This document shows positions 36,826 through 45,905 of a stretch of 64,000 nucleotides of DNA, one piece after another (the first letter of the stretch is position 1; each line of letters begins with the position of its first letter). Source of the stretch: Hwanghaeella sp. GTDB lineage: Bacteria > Pseudomonadota > Alphaproteobacteria > UBA8366 > Aestuariispiraceae. The notes beneath the pieces were generated by a model, which made no database searches, was not told where the DNA came from, and worked only from the letters and a program-made list of their open reading frames with translations. The stretch covers positions 1 to 64,000 of the forward strand of contig JANQIT010000200.1 of NCBI GenBank assembly GCA_028282025.1, in the 5' to 3' direction. Made by a program: the position numbers and the translations under genes.

Positions 36826-37668
36826 CTAGTCCCCGTACAGCGACCGGAACCCGTCGCGCACCCGGCGCACCGTCTCCGCATGGTCCGGGTGCCCCGCATC
36901 CCTATAGGCCTGGCTGCCCTGCAATGCCTGTAGGGACCCGCGGCTAACCGCTGCCGCGCCCGCGCCGCCGGCGCGATTCGTGGGGACGCCCATCACGCCG
37001 ATGCGATCTTTCAACGCCTTCAGGAACAGCACCCCGTTGGCGGACGATGCAATCGATTCCAACGTGTCTGCGATGCCGGTGCGCTGGGCGATATCCTCCC
37101 CCAGAAGCCCATCGACCCAACGCCCCAGATCCGCCAGGTTTCGTTCGGCGTCATCGCCCAACGCCTCGGTCAGCATGCCGATCTGATCTTCATCCCGGCG
37201 GCCCTGACGGGCGGCCTCATATGTATAGAAAACTTCCGTGAGTTCGTCGAAGTCGCTTTGGCTCAACCCCTTGGCCTTGGCCCATTCACTGACCGGGGCG
37301 AAAAGCGGATGTTCGGTGCTGGCTTCCAGTTCACCGTCCAGTTTCTCGGGTACGGTCAGGGTATAGGCGTTTGGAACCTCGCCTCCGTGCGCCGCCTTGT
37401 CTGAAATCTGTTTTCTGAGGTCCATGGCCATCTTCACGGCGGCCGCGCCGTTGATGCCGCCAACCCCGTCATTCAATGCCGGGTCCCACAAATTGTCAGG
37501 CACCTGAAACCGTTCGCCTTTGTGAGCAACCATGCGCGGGTCACCCTGCCCGCCGAGTTCGTCGCGACCGTATTGTCCGTCACCCTGGGTACGGCCCATG
37601 GAAATCAGGCTTTCCGATGTCTGGCCATCCTGAACGGGTCCGGTGTTGTGTCCGTCACTGTCCGTCAT
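36826..37668 (-). CDS. podovirus capsid assembly scaffolding protein
   Basis: 280-aa acidic protein, LYAPVSEWAKAKGLSQSDFDELTEVFYTYEAAR-like pattern, between portal and capsid. Confidence 0.7.
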   Translation of the reverse strand: MTDSDGHNTGPVQDGQTSESLISMGRTQGDGQYGRDELGGQGDPRMVAHKGERFQVPDNLWDPALNDGVGGINGAAAVKMAMDLRKQISDKAAHGGEVPNAYTLTVPEKLDGELEASTEHPLFAPVSEWAKAKGLSQSDFDELTEVFYTYEAARQGRRDEDQIGMLTEALGDDAERNLADLGRWVDGLLGEDIAQRTGIADTLESIASSANGVLFLKALKDRIGVMGVPTNRAGGAGAAAVSRGSLQALQGSQAYRDAGHPDHAETVRRVRDGFRSLYGD

Positions 37669-37894
37669 GCGATTTGCTCTCTTTCATCATCGTTTCGATA
37701 TAGGCGACCAGCCGCCGTTGCCCTTCCAGGTCCCGCAGGGCCGCTTCCGGTGCATCCGGCGGCAACCGGACCTCCATGGTTTTGCGGCGCAGATGGTCCA
37801 GAACCGCCCGTCCCGGGGCGTCGGTAAAGCAACGGAAAAACTGGCTTCTAAGAAGGCGGTAGTCTTCCGCCGGGGGAATGCGGGTCGGCTTCAT
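37655..37894 (-). CDS. small phage protein
   Basis: 79-aa ORF overlapping scaffold start. Confidence 0.5.
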   Translation of the reverse strand: MKPTRIPPAEDYRLLRSQFFRCFTDAPGRAVLDHLRRKTMEVRLPPDAPEAALRDLEGQRRLVAYIETMMKESKSHDGQ

Positions 37895-37898
37895 GGCG

Positions 37899-39536
37899 TC
37901 ACGCCAACGCCGGACCGGCGGACTGCTCGTCCAAACCGGTTTCCCCGCCTGGTTCCACCCCGGCGGAAGCGGTGCCGGCGGCCATCTGGGCCAGCGCCTG
38001 AAGCTGTTGTTGCTGGGCCTGTTGCTGCGCCTGCTGTTGCAGCATCAGGACCTGTTCCTCTTCCTGACGGCGAACGGATTCCGGTATCCGGGAATCGGCC
38101 AGATAGGCGTTCAACACCTTGCGGCGGTCCACCGCCACCTCGATCAAGTCCGGGAAGAGTTGGGCGGCGGTCGCGTAACTTTGAATGGTGGAGGCCGCGT
38201 CCGCTTCTTCCTGTAACTTGACGAGGGGCGAGACAGGGACCGGCCGCAGCGCCGCGCCCCCGCCCAGGGAGAATGGCGGGATGTAATAGGGACTTCCCGC
38301 CAAGGAAGGATGTTGCAGAATGTCCAGGATGCGCCGGATCAGCGGCCCGGACAGTTCGGAGAGCAGGCGCAGGGACTCCGGCACCTCCACCGCTTGCTGA
38401 TGCGCGGCCCGCACGTCGATCTCGAACGCGGTGCGCACGCGGGAGTCCTGCGGCGGAAGCGACGGCCCCAGAATAGCGTGCCGGATGCCTTCTCTCAGTT
38501 CTGAGAGGATCAAGGCGCTAACGTTGAAATCCCCGGCCGGCCGCAAAGGTTCCAGGCCATCCGCATCCAGGCTGCGCGGAATGATGACGCCGGGTCCCAG
38601 TTCCAAGTTCTCCGTGTTGATGACGGAGTTGTCGGCGGTTTGCCACATGCCGACGATGGCTGTTTCCGCATTCTGCAGAACCAGTTTGACCACGGCGTTC
38701 GCGGTCTTGATGTTGCCGAGGACAGATAGCACCGGGCCGCGCCCCATGATCTCGCCGACGGCTTTGTCCATGCGGAATACGATGATCGGGGAACTGGCGT
38801 ATTGGCGGGACACGATGCGCGTGTCGGCAAGCGAAGGCGTCGCCCCTTCCGACAGCCACACTTCATACTCCAGACGCTCGTGCTCGTAGTCCCAGAGGAA
38901 GGCTTCGACAAGGTGAATGTCCGTTTCAGGATCCTTGGCGATGGCGCGTTCGGCATTGCCGGGCAGATCCGCGTCGGGCCAACGCAGGGTCAGCGTGCGG
39001 CCCGGTATCGACCATTTGCGGAATACCGTGCGGATGACGCCGTCCGGTCCTTCTTCATAACCCAGTTGATAGGCCGGCAGCGCCTCGAACCGCAGAGGGT
39101 CGTCCGGCGTCCCCTCATGAACCGTCAGGGCGCCTGTCGAAATCAGGCTGTCCGCCAGGGCGGGCGGCACTTCGATATGGAAGTTACTGGCTTCCACCGC
39201 GCGGTGGAACCTGTGGCGCACCATCTCCAGATATTCCGGCCAGGCGTCCAATCCCGGAATTGCCGGAACGGCGTTGCGGTCAATATCGAAATCGACCCAT
39301 TCCCGGAATGCCGGGAAGAGCTGTCCATGCAACCTCGCCTTCCGTTCGCGGACGGCTTCCGGCGCGGTTGCGTCATAGACTTCTACATCCCGCTGATCGC
39401 CCGGCATGCGACCGTTGAATCCGTCATGGTTCGGCAAGGCGTATTGATAGGCGTCATGCAATACGCCGTGCCATTGCTGGGTCCGCTCGAACGCTTTGGA
39501 CGCGCGGCGCAGGGTTTCCCGTTGATCCCCGTCCAT
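37899..39536 (-). CDS. podovirus head-tail connector / portal protein (track ORF extends to 39872; start likely MDGDQRETLRR at 39536)
   Basis: FERTQQWHGVLHDAYQYALPNHDGF...RERKARLHGQLFPAFREWVDF T7/phiKMV-type portal pattern; TGATG coupling to upstream ORF. Confidence 0.85.
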   Translation of the reverse strand: MDGDQRETLRRASKAFERTQQWHGVLHDAYQYALPNHDGFNGRMPGDQRDVEVYDATAPEAVRERKARLHGQLFPAFREWVDFDIDRNAVPAIPGLDAWPEYLEMVRHRFHRAVEASNFHIEVPPALADSLISTGALTVHEGTPDDPLRFEALPAYQLGYEEGPDGVIRTVFRKWSIPGRTLTLRWPDADLPGNAERAIAKDPETDIHLVEAFLWDYEHERLEYEVWLSEGATPSLADTRIVSRQYASSPIIVFRMDKAVGEIMGRGPVLSVLGNIKTANAVVKLVLQNAETAIVGMWQTADNSVINTENLELGPGVIIPRSLDADGLEPLRPAGDFNVSALILSELREGIRHAILGPSLPPQDSRVRTAFEIDVRAAHQQAVEVPESLRLLSELSGPLIRRILDILQHPSLAGSPYYIPPFSLGGGAALRPVPVSPLVKLQEEADAASTIQSYATAAQLFPDLIEVAVDRRKVLNAYLADSRIPESVRRQEEEQVLMLQQQAQQQAQQQQLQALAQMAAGTASAGVEPGGETGLDEQSAGPALA

Positions 39537-39736
39537 CAGCCGGCCCCCAGCTTGGACCCGCCGCTGCGGCGGTCGACAACCCCCTGCTCGCCCGCGAATG
39601 CAAGCAATGCCCGCGCGCCCTTCCTGTTGCGCAGCCGGGCGCGGTTCTTCTTCTTGATATCTTCCTTCAGCCGTTCGTTTTCCGCACGCTGACGCTCCAA
39701 CTCGGAGGTATCGGGTTTCGGGGATGATCCGCCCAT
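39536..39736 (-). CDS. small basic coiled-coil phage protein
   Basis: 66 aa, stop overlaps portal start. Confidence 0.5.
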   Translation of the reverse strand: MGGSSPKPDTSELERQRAENERLKEDIKKKNRARLRNRKGARALLAFAGEQGVVDRRSGGSKLGAG

Positions 39737-39797
39737 TGAAGAGGCCCCTCGGGTTCGTTTTCGATTTCGAGAGTCTAGGGAAAAAGGAGGATCGAGA

Positions 39798-39808
39798 TAA
39801 CGTAACGC
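39798..39808. promoter_or_regulatory. TAACGTAACGC motif upstream of portal operon (also at 26584-26594 upstream of capsid)
   Basis: Exact 11-mer shared by the two phage-operon leaders. Confidence 0.3.
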
Positions 39809-39924
39809 ATAACACCTTTATTGTGTATTTCAGGGAAACGACCGAAATATCCAGCAGGCAGCGGGTATGCATGGCGATGAGCCTGTTATACAGTCGGGTC
39901 GAAAGCCTTAAGGATCATTGAGAA

Positions 39925-40671
39925 ATGCGTCGACTGACGATCAGTGCATTCTGTGCCACCTTACTTCTGTCCGGCGGTTCCGCCGGCGCGGGGGATGCCG
40001 TCGTCTTGGATGCAGCAGGCGCGGTGGACCTGACCCCTGGGGAGATTTTGGATGCAGGCGCGCCTCTCTTCGTTCCGGCCGATAGTTTCGTAATTCTGGC
40101 GACCGCCGACGGCGCGAAGGTGGAGATCGCGGGGCCGGTTCAGGGTGGGATCGAACTACCCAGGGCCGGGACCGGCGCACAGCGCAAGCTGATCGAAACG
40201 TTGTCCCGCCTGGCCCGGTCGTCGGGCCTCTCCGGCGACGATATCCGCCGCACCAGAAGCTTCGGCGGCGCGGTGCCCGACCCCTGGTCCTATCAGGTCG
40301 GGACCGGCCCCGCCTATTGCTTTCAAGACGGGAACGCCCTCTCTCTTTGGCGCGCCGCAAGCGACACCCGGGTTACAGTGACTTTCGCCCATCGCACCGG
40401 ATCGGTGGAACTAGCCTGGCCGGCCGGCGCGGCGACCCTGTCCTGGCCCCTGGATCTGCCGCGCCGCGACGGGGAAACCTACGACCTGACCGTGGCCGCC
40501 GACCGGCGCGATGACCTGCAATTGGTGGAAACTCCCGCCACCTTGCCGACCCGAATGCATATGGCCGCCTGGCTGACCGAAAGCGGTTGTCTGGAACAGG
40601 CGATGCTGCTGGCCCTGACCGCGGACGTGGACAAACTGTTCGAGGGACTCGGCAAAGCCGGCAAATTCTAA
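39925..40671 (+). CDS. secreted hypothetical protein
   Basis: Signal peptide; 248-aa ORF, divergent from portal operon. Confidence 0.65.
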   Translation: MRRLTISAFCATLLLSGGSAGAGDAVVLDAAGAVDLTPGEILDAGAPLFVPADSFVILATADGAKVEIAGPVQGGIELPRAGTGAQRKLIETLSRLARSSGLSGDDIRRTRSFGGAVPDPWSYQVGTGPAYCFQDGNALSLWRAASDTRVTVTFAHRTGSVELAWPAGAATLSWPLDLPRRDGETYDLTVAADRRDDLQLVETPATLPTRMHMAAWLTESGCLEQAMLLALTADVDKLFEGLGKAGKF

Positions 40672-40957
40672 AATATCGCGATACAATGCTTGCGTTGCGC
40701 GCCGCGCGCCGGTCGGCCTCATTCCGGTGGTCAGTTGGGTGATACGGGACTGCCCCTACCGAACTTGAATCAGTAAATTTGATAACGCCCCGCTGCGGCA
40801 ACAAATCGCCACGACCGCTCTTTTGCAGGCTGCCGTCACCCGTCCCCCACGGCCGTTCCATGCACGCAAAGGCGATCAAATTCTGTACCTCGGCAGATCT
40901 TCGTTACAGACTGGAAGTCGATGGTCGCATCGGTTGATCCCAGGGACGGAGCGCACA

Positions 40958-43900
40958 GTGATCAAACGGGTCGGGCTTACATTCCTCGCCTTTCTAGTGG
41001 CCGCCGGCGCTTATGTCGCGTGGGAGGGCCCCGGTTTCCTTGTCGAAACGGCGAGTGACGTGTTGCGCAAGGCCGGCCTGCCACGGATCGATTTCACGGT
41101 CAGCCGGATCACGCTTAACGACGTTACACTGGAAGGAATCCGGGTGGGCGGCGATGCGTTGGAAATCCCCCGCCTTTCCGCCGTCTTCACCTGGCAAGAG
41201 CTTTTCGACGCAGAGGTGGGCGCTCTTTCAATCGATGGGTTGCGCCTGACCGCGCGCGTTACACCCGCCGGCATATCGTTCGGCGAACTTGATGCTTTCT
41301 TTTTCGCGGACCGTGCAGGCGGGACAGGTATGGCCACGAACAAGCCTCTGGATTGGCCCTTCCGCCAACTCATCTTGCGTGACGCCACCATCGAAATCCT
41401 CGAAGGCGATGCAATCCGGCTGATATTGACGGTGGACGGCGGCGTCTCCCGCCAGCCCGATGGCGGGCTGACGATCGGACCGGCGCGGATTGACGCGGCG
41501 AATGACGATCTCGACTTCACCGCCGCGGTTACCGCCACAATTGATTCAACGGGTCTTCTTGCCGCGGAAATGGATTTGGAAGACGGCGCCTTCAACCACC
41601 ACGGGGTTACTGGGCGCGCTCTGTCGGGCGATCTCTCGGCAACCCTTCCGCTCCAAAACCCAAGCGCCGCGGAGGTAACCGGAGTTCTCGACATCTCTCT
41701 CGACGAACTTCCATTCGGTCTGACGCCGCATGCCGGTTTGACGCTGACATACAGTCAAGGATTTCTCCTGACGGATCTTACCGTACGGGATGTCGATACC
41801 GGCTTGTCCGCCGAGATCCAGACCACCGCGGATCTTTCGGCGGAACCGGCGGGACAAACCGTTGCTCTCGACGCCTCCTTCGCCGCCGCCGACGCATCGA
41901 AATTCCCGGAAGGCATCCTGCCGATACGCTTCGCCGCGGGGGAAGCCCACGCCAGGATTTTGGCGGACGCGCCCCTGGACCGGCTACAGCGGATCGCACA
42001 GGCCGAGGACCTGGCAAATCTGTTGCAATCCGCGCCGGACATACATATCAGCCTGCGGGGATCCGGGCTGGAAAGCCCGCTCTTTCCCGGACGCCTTTCC
42101 CTTTCCTCCTCTCTGTCACTGTCGCCAAGCGCGGATGGATCGCTGAGCTTGTCCTTGGTGGACCCGGCCACGCTCCATCTGGCCCCCACGGATTCCGCAG
42201 CTTGGAACGCACTGCGCGGCGTCGTCCGTCAAGACGGGCCGACAGGTCCCGTCATCCTGACTGTCTCCGAAACCGGCCCTCCGTTCCTGTCCGTCCAACA
42301 TGCCGGCACGGATGCCGATGTCCGGTTGGCAGGGCTGCTTACGGTCGAAGGCGGCGGCTTACCGGCCATAGACGGGACTATTTCCGCCAGAGCGGAATTG
42401 AATGGCGAAGACGGCATCAAACGCGTTTATCTGGACTCCGTCGATCTTCGCACACCCGCCGCTTCCGTGCAGGGTTTCGACCTTTCCAATCTCTCAATCT
42501 CCCTGGACGGCGGCGGCGCCATCGAAGCGTCGGAAGGGTCCCTGTTACTGTCGACACGGATTGACGCGCGACCCGGCTCGCAATTTTCGCTTTCCGGCGG
42601 CCACCTTAAATTACCCATAACCTGGCTTGTGGAAAACGGGAGGGCAAGACTGGAAGGCGGGCCCTGCCCGGCCATCGGATTTCAAAGAGCGGTATATGGA
42701 GAGACGGTTTTCCAAGCCCCGCAAGCCCGCTTCTGTCTGACCCCCTTTCGCGCACAAGCCGGCCCATTGGAAAACGGCGACCGCGCCGTCACCCTGGAGG
42801 CGGGTCTCCGGCACCGGGAGGGTCCTATCCTTGTCGATCTGCCGGGGGAACATCGCCTGAAGGTCGATGCCGGCAGCAACAGTCTGACGATCAGTGCGAG
42901 TGGGAACCAAGACGGCCTGAATCGATTTAAGGCTGCACTGTCGCTTGACACCGTGCTGGTCCCGACCGCGCCGGTGGAGTTTACCAGCATAGAGATCCGC
43001 GCTTCTAAATCCGAAGCGGATGGCGACATGGCCGTAGAGGGCCGTTCCGGCTTGCGCGATCTTGCGCGACCCAATCGCTTCGGCCCTATCGACCTGAGTA
43101 CCGACGCAACCCTCTCCCAGACAGGCCGGATCGAGGCGCAAGGAGTCGCAACAATCGCAACCGATCTCCTCACGCTGGAGTGGAACGCAGAATCCAATCT
43201 TGCAGACGGCACAGGCCGCGCTACGGCTCGCCTCCTCCCCTTTCGCTTCAACGAGCGCGATACGCGCCTCATCGGTGTCGCCCCTTTCCTGAAACCGCAT
43301 GTCAGATCCGCCTCCGGCCAACTGCTTGCGGCGTTGTCCGGTGATTGGTCCGACGGCACGGGATGCGGAAAGGCGGATCTGCTGATCCGCGGCATGCGCG
43401 CCGATTTGACCGGAAGATCGCCACTTCCCGCCGCCGGTATTCTGAACGCGGCTCAGATTGGGTTGAGCGGGAGCGCCTGCCTTACCGGCGGGAAAATCGC
43501 CCGGCAACGCGGGCAGATACTGGTGGAGAATATGGGCGTGAGCACGGAGCAAGTAGCCGCGAAAGCCGTGAACGCGGTGATAGACCTCCATTCCTTTGCG
43601 CCGCTCCGTACCGCACCACGGCAACTCCTCTCCATTGGGGTCGTGGATGTCGGTTTCCCTTTAACCGACGGCATCGCGGAATTCGATGCTCGAAATGTCG
43701 ATGAACTCGCCTTGCATCGGCTGGGTTTCGACTGGGCCGGTGGAACGGTCGGCATCGACCCAATCGCCGTCTCCTTGGATGAACCGCCCAAACGGCTCGA
43801 CTTGCGACTGGACGGAATCCAGATCGGAGAGCTGACAAAGCTGCTGCCCGATGCCGGCATCACGGGGTATGGGATATTGAATGGGAGTATCCCACTTTAC

Positions 43901-44251
43901 TTCGCCGACGACGGCCCGGCCGTCAAGGGCGGGTTTCTTGCCTCAGACAGCGGAGTCATTCGCTACAGTCCAAAGACGGAAGTTACAGGGGAACCCAGTG
44001 TGGTGGACGATGCGCTCTCCAATCTGCAATACTCGGTACTCCGGCTCGATGTGGAAGGCGGGCTGCGCGGCGGCGCAGCCATCGCATTGCACTTGGAGGG
44101 TCGGAACCCGGACTATTACGATGGCGTTCCGGTGGTCTTGGATTTGAACCTGACAGGTCCGTTGGGAACCATGATGAATGATGGATTGGCCGCGTACCGC
44201 GTACCGGATCAAATCATAGACCGTATGCAGCGCTTCGGTCAGTTCGAGTAA
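40958..44251 (+). CDS. ydbH: AsmA-like intermembrane-transport protein, YdbH family (GTG start inferred)
   Basis: N-terminal TM, long repetitive beta-rich protein, C-terminal GILNGSIPLYFADDGPAVKGGFLASDSGVIRY motif; followed by YnbE/YdbL-like ORF. Confidence 0.75.
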   Translation: MIKRVGLTFLAFLVAAGAYVAWEGPGFLVETASDVLRKAGLPRIDFTVSRITLNDVTLEGIRVGGDALEIPRLSAVFTWQELFDAEVGALSIDGLRLTARVTPAGISFGELDAFFFADRAGGTGMATNKPLDWPFRQLILRDATIEILEGDAIRLILTVDGGVSRQPDGGLTIGPARIDAANDDLDFTAAVTATIDSTGLLAAEMDLEDGAFNHHGVTGRALSGDLSATLPLQNPSAAEVTGVLDISLDELPFGLTPHAGLTLTYSQGFLLTDLTVRDVDTGLSAEIQTTADLSAEPAGQTVALDASFAAADASKFPEGILPIRFAAGEAHARILADAPLDRLQRIAQAEDLANLLQSAPDIHISLRGSGLESPLFPGRLSLSSSLSLSPSADGSLSLSLVDPATLHLAPTDSAAWNALRGVVRQDGPTGPVILTVSETGPPFLSVQHAGTDADVRLAGLLTVEGGGLPAIDGTISARAELNGEDGIKRVYLDSVDLRTPAASVQGFDLSNLSISLDGGGAIEASEGSLLLSTRIDARPGSQFSLSGGHLKLPITWLVENGRARLEGGPCPAIGFQRAVYGETVFQAPQARFCLTPFRAQAGPLENGDRAVTLEAGLRHREGPILVDLPGEHRLKVDAGSNSLTISASGNQDGLNRFKAALSLDTVLVPTAPVEFTSIEIRASKSEADGDMAVEGRSGLRDLARPNRFGPIDLSTDATLSQTGRIEAQGVATIATDLLTLEWNAESNLADGTGRATARLLPFRFNERDTRLIGVAPFLKPHVRSASGQLLAALSGDWSDGTGCGKADLLIRGMRADLTGRSPLPAAGILNAAQIGLSGSACLTGGKIARQRGQILVENMGVSTEQVAAKAVNAVIDLHSFAPLRTAPRQLLSIGVVDVGFPLTDGIAEFDARNVDELALHRLGFDWAGGTVGIDPIAVSLDEPPKRLDLRLDGIQIGELTKLLPDAGITGYGILNGSIPLYFADDGPAVKGGFLASDSGVIRYSPKTEVTGEPSVVDDALSNLQYSVLRLDVEGGLRGGAAIALHLEGRNPDYYDGVPVVLDLNLTGPLGTMMNDGLAAYRVPDQIIDRMQRFGQFE

Positions 44252-44304
44252 TGCATCGGCACTTCGTTTGCACACAGGTAAAAGGTTCGGTCCAGGGGAG
44301 GAAG

Positions 44305-44748
44305 ATGTACCGCAGATCCGCAACCGCCTTGTTGATGGCTCTTTGCTTCGCCGCATCCTGCACGCCGACGGTAAAAGTCGAAGCGCCCGACAAACCGATC
44401 CATTTGAAGGTCGACATCACGATCAGCCAGGAAGTCCGGGTGAAGGTGGAGAACGATGTCGGAACCATTTCCGTGGAACCGGCCATCCCGCTCGCCAAGC
44501 GGGCCGGATGGATCGGCGAACGGATCGACGGCTATTTGGGTTCGGTCAGTACGAATACGCCGGCAGACGTTCAAGAAATCGTTCTGAAGGCTAACGAGGA
44601 CCGGCATTCCCGATTCACGACAATCGCTGAATCCAGAGGCGCACCGCTGTCGGTGGTCGAGCTGGTCGCCGGCAAAAAATTCATCGCGGAAACGGCGCCT
44701 GGGGAGTTCGTGCAGAACGACAAGGGCGCCTGGGTCAGAAAACCCTAG
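44305..44748 (+). CDS. YnbE-YdbL fusion lipoprotein
   Basis: CTPTVKVEAPDKPIHLKVDITISQEVRVKVENDV (YnbE) then DUF1318-like GWIGERIDGYLGSV...A.EDRHSRFTTIAESRGAPLSVVELVAGKKFIAETAPGEFVQNDKGAWVRK (YdbL). Confidence 0.8.
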   Translation: MYRRSATALLMALCFAASCTPTVKVEAPDKPIHLKVDITISQEVRVKVENDVGTISVEPAIPLAKRAGWIGERIDGYLGSVSTNTPADVQEIVLKANEDRHSRFTTIAESRGAPLSVVELVAGKKFIAETAPGEFVQNDKGAWVRKP

Positions 44749-44766
44749 GCGGAGCCCCGCACCGCG

Positions 44767-45261
44767 TTACGAACTCTCCCGGCGGGTGAAAACGATCTCT
44801 CTCACATCGCCCGTCACTTTGTCGTAGAACATCACCGCATCGAAATCGTCCACCGCCGAAAAGACTATCTCGTCCTTGGCCAGCCCGACAAAAAACAGAA
44901 TGACATCTATAAGGGCGCCCAGCCAGGCGCGTTTACTTTGACCGTCTTCGTCCAATGCAGCGGCCTTGACCGCGCCGCCTTTGTCGCGAATCCGGGATAA
45001 CCATTTATCCAGGTCGTCGGGGATGGCATTCAGATTGACCCCTTCGGGCGTCATCAGGACAAATCTGCTGTCCGCGTTTCTCAATGCCTGGGAGAGACGT
45101 AGATCGAAGGTCAGACTATCGGAATAGACAAGAAGTTCCGGCTTGGAGGAGTGTGGTTCGACCGGCTCTGCCTGGATCGACGCAACATCCGCTGGCGGCG
45201 CTTTCGTCCCGGTGTTTCCGGGGCCGCTACCGCTTTCCGTCACGCAACCTGCGAAGAACAC
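44767..45261 (-). CDS. lipoprotein, paralogue of 47497-48150
   Basis: MFFAGCVT lipobox; DLDKWLSRIRDKGGAVKA...WLGALIDVI...FYDKVTGDVREIVFTRR. Confidence 0.65.
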   Translation of the reverse strand: MFFAGCVTESGSGPGNTGTKAPPADVASIQAEPVEPHSSKPELLVYSDSLTFDLRLSQALRNADSRFVLMTPEGVNLNAIPDDLDKWLSRIRDKGGAVKAAALDEDGQSKRAWLGALIDVILFFVGLAKDEIVFSAVDDFDAVMFYDKVTGDVREIVFTRRESS

Positions 45262-45299
45262 AACAGCTGACAGCGCGGCGATTTCCCGGAGTAGCGGAA

Positions 45300-45896
45300 T
45301 CAGTTCTCTCCAAGGTTGGTGACCTGGACCCGGCGGTTTAGCGCCGCATCGGGCCGCTCGGGATCGAGCAACCGGCTTTCGCCGAACCCTTTGGTCAGAA
45401 GACGTTCCCCACCGATCTTGTGCCGATCCGTCAGAAAATCCTTCACCGCCCGCGCACGAAGGTCCGAGAGCATCAGGTTATATTCTTCCCCTCCCGTCGC
45501 ATCCGTATGCCCTGCAATAAGAAAACGGTAGTCCTGCAGATCGCGCGATTTCAGCGCCTCCCCCAGAACATCCAATGCAGCTTGCCCCTTCGCTGTCAGG
45601 GTGTGTGAGTTGAGGTCGAACTCAATACTTAAATCGATGCTGGGAGGCTTCGCGTCTTCGCCTCCACCGTCCGGCGGCGGCGTAGATGAGGGCATTTCGA
45701 CGCTAACGCCGCGCCCCGGCAAACCTCTCGTTCGGACTCCGGGTGGCGGAGATATGGGTTTGAGGGAACGAATGACTTCCTCTACCCGAAGTCCCTCCTC
45801 GGTGGCTTGTGCGGCTGCTGCGTCGGCAAGGGAAATGGACGCGGGCACAAGTGCGGCACAACAGAGAATTCTAAAGACATATCCGTTCACGTTCAT
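45300..45896 (-). CDS. OmpA-family outer membrane protein
   Basis: IEFDLNSHTLTAKGQAALDVLGEAL...IAGHTDATGGEEYNLMLSDLRARAVKDFL. Confidence 0.9.
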   Translation of the reverse strand: MNVNGYVFRILCCAALVPASISLADAAAAQATEEGLRVEEVIRSLKPISPPPGVRTRGLPGRGVSVEMPSSTPPPDGGGEDAKPPSIDLSIEFDLNSHTLTAKGQAALDVLGEALKSRDLQDYRFLIAGHTDATGGEEYNLMLSDLRARAVKDFLTDRHKIGGERLLTKGFGESRLLDPERPDAALNRRVQVTNLGEN

Positions 45897-45905
45897 ACCG
45901 ATGCC

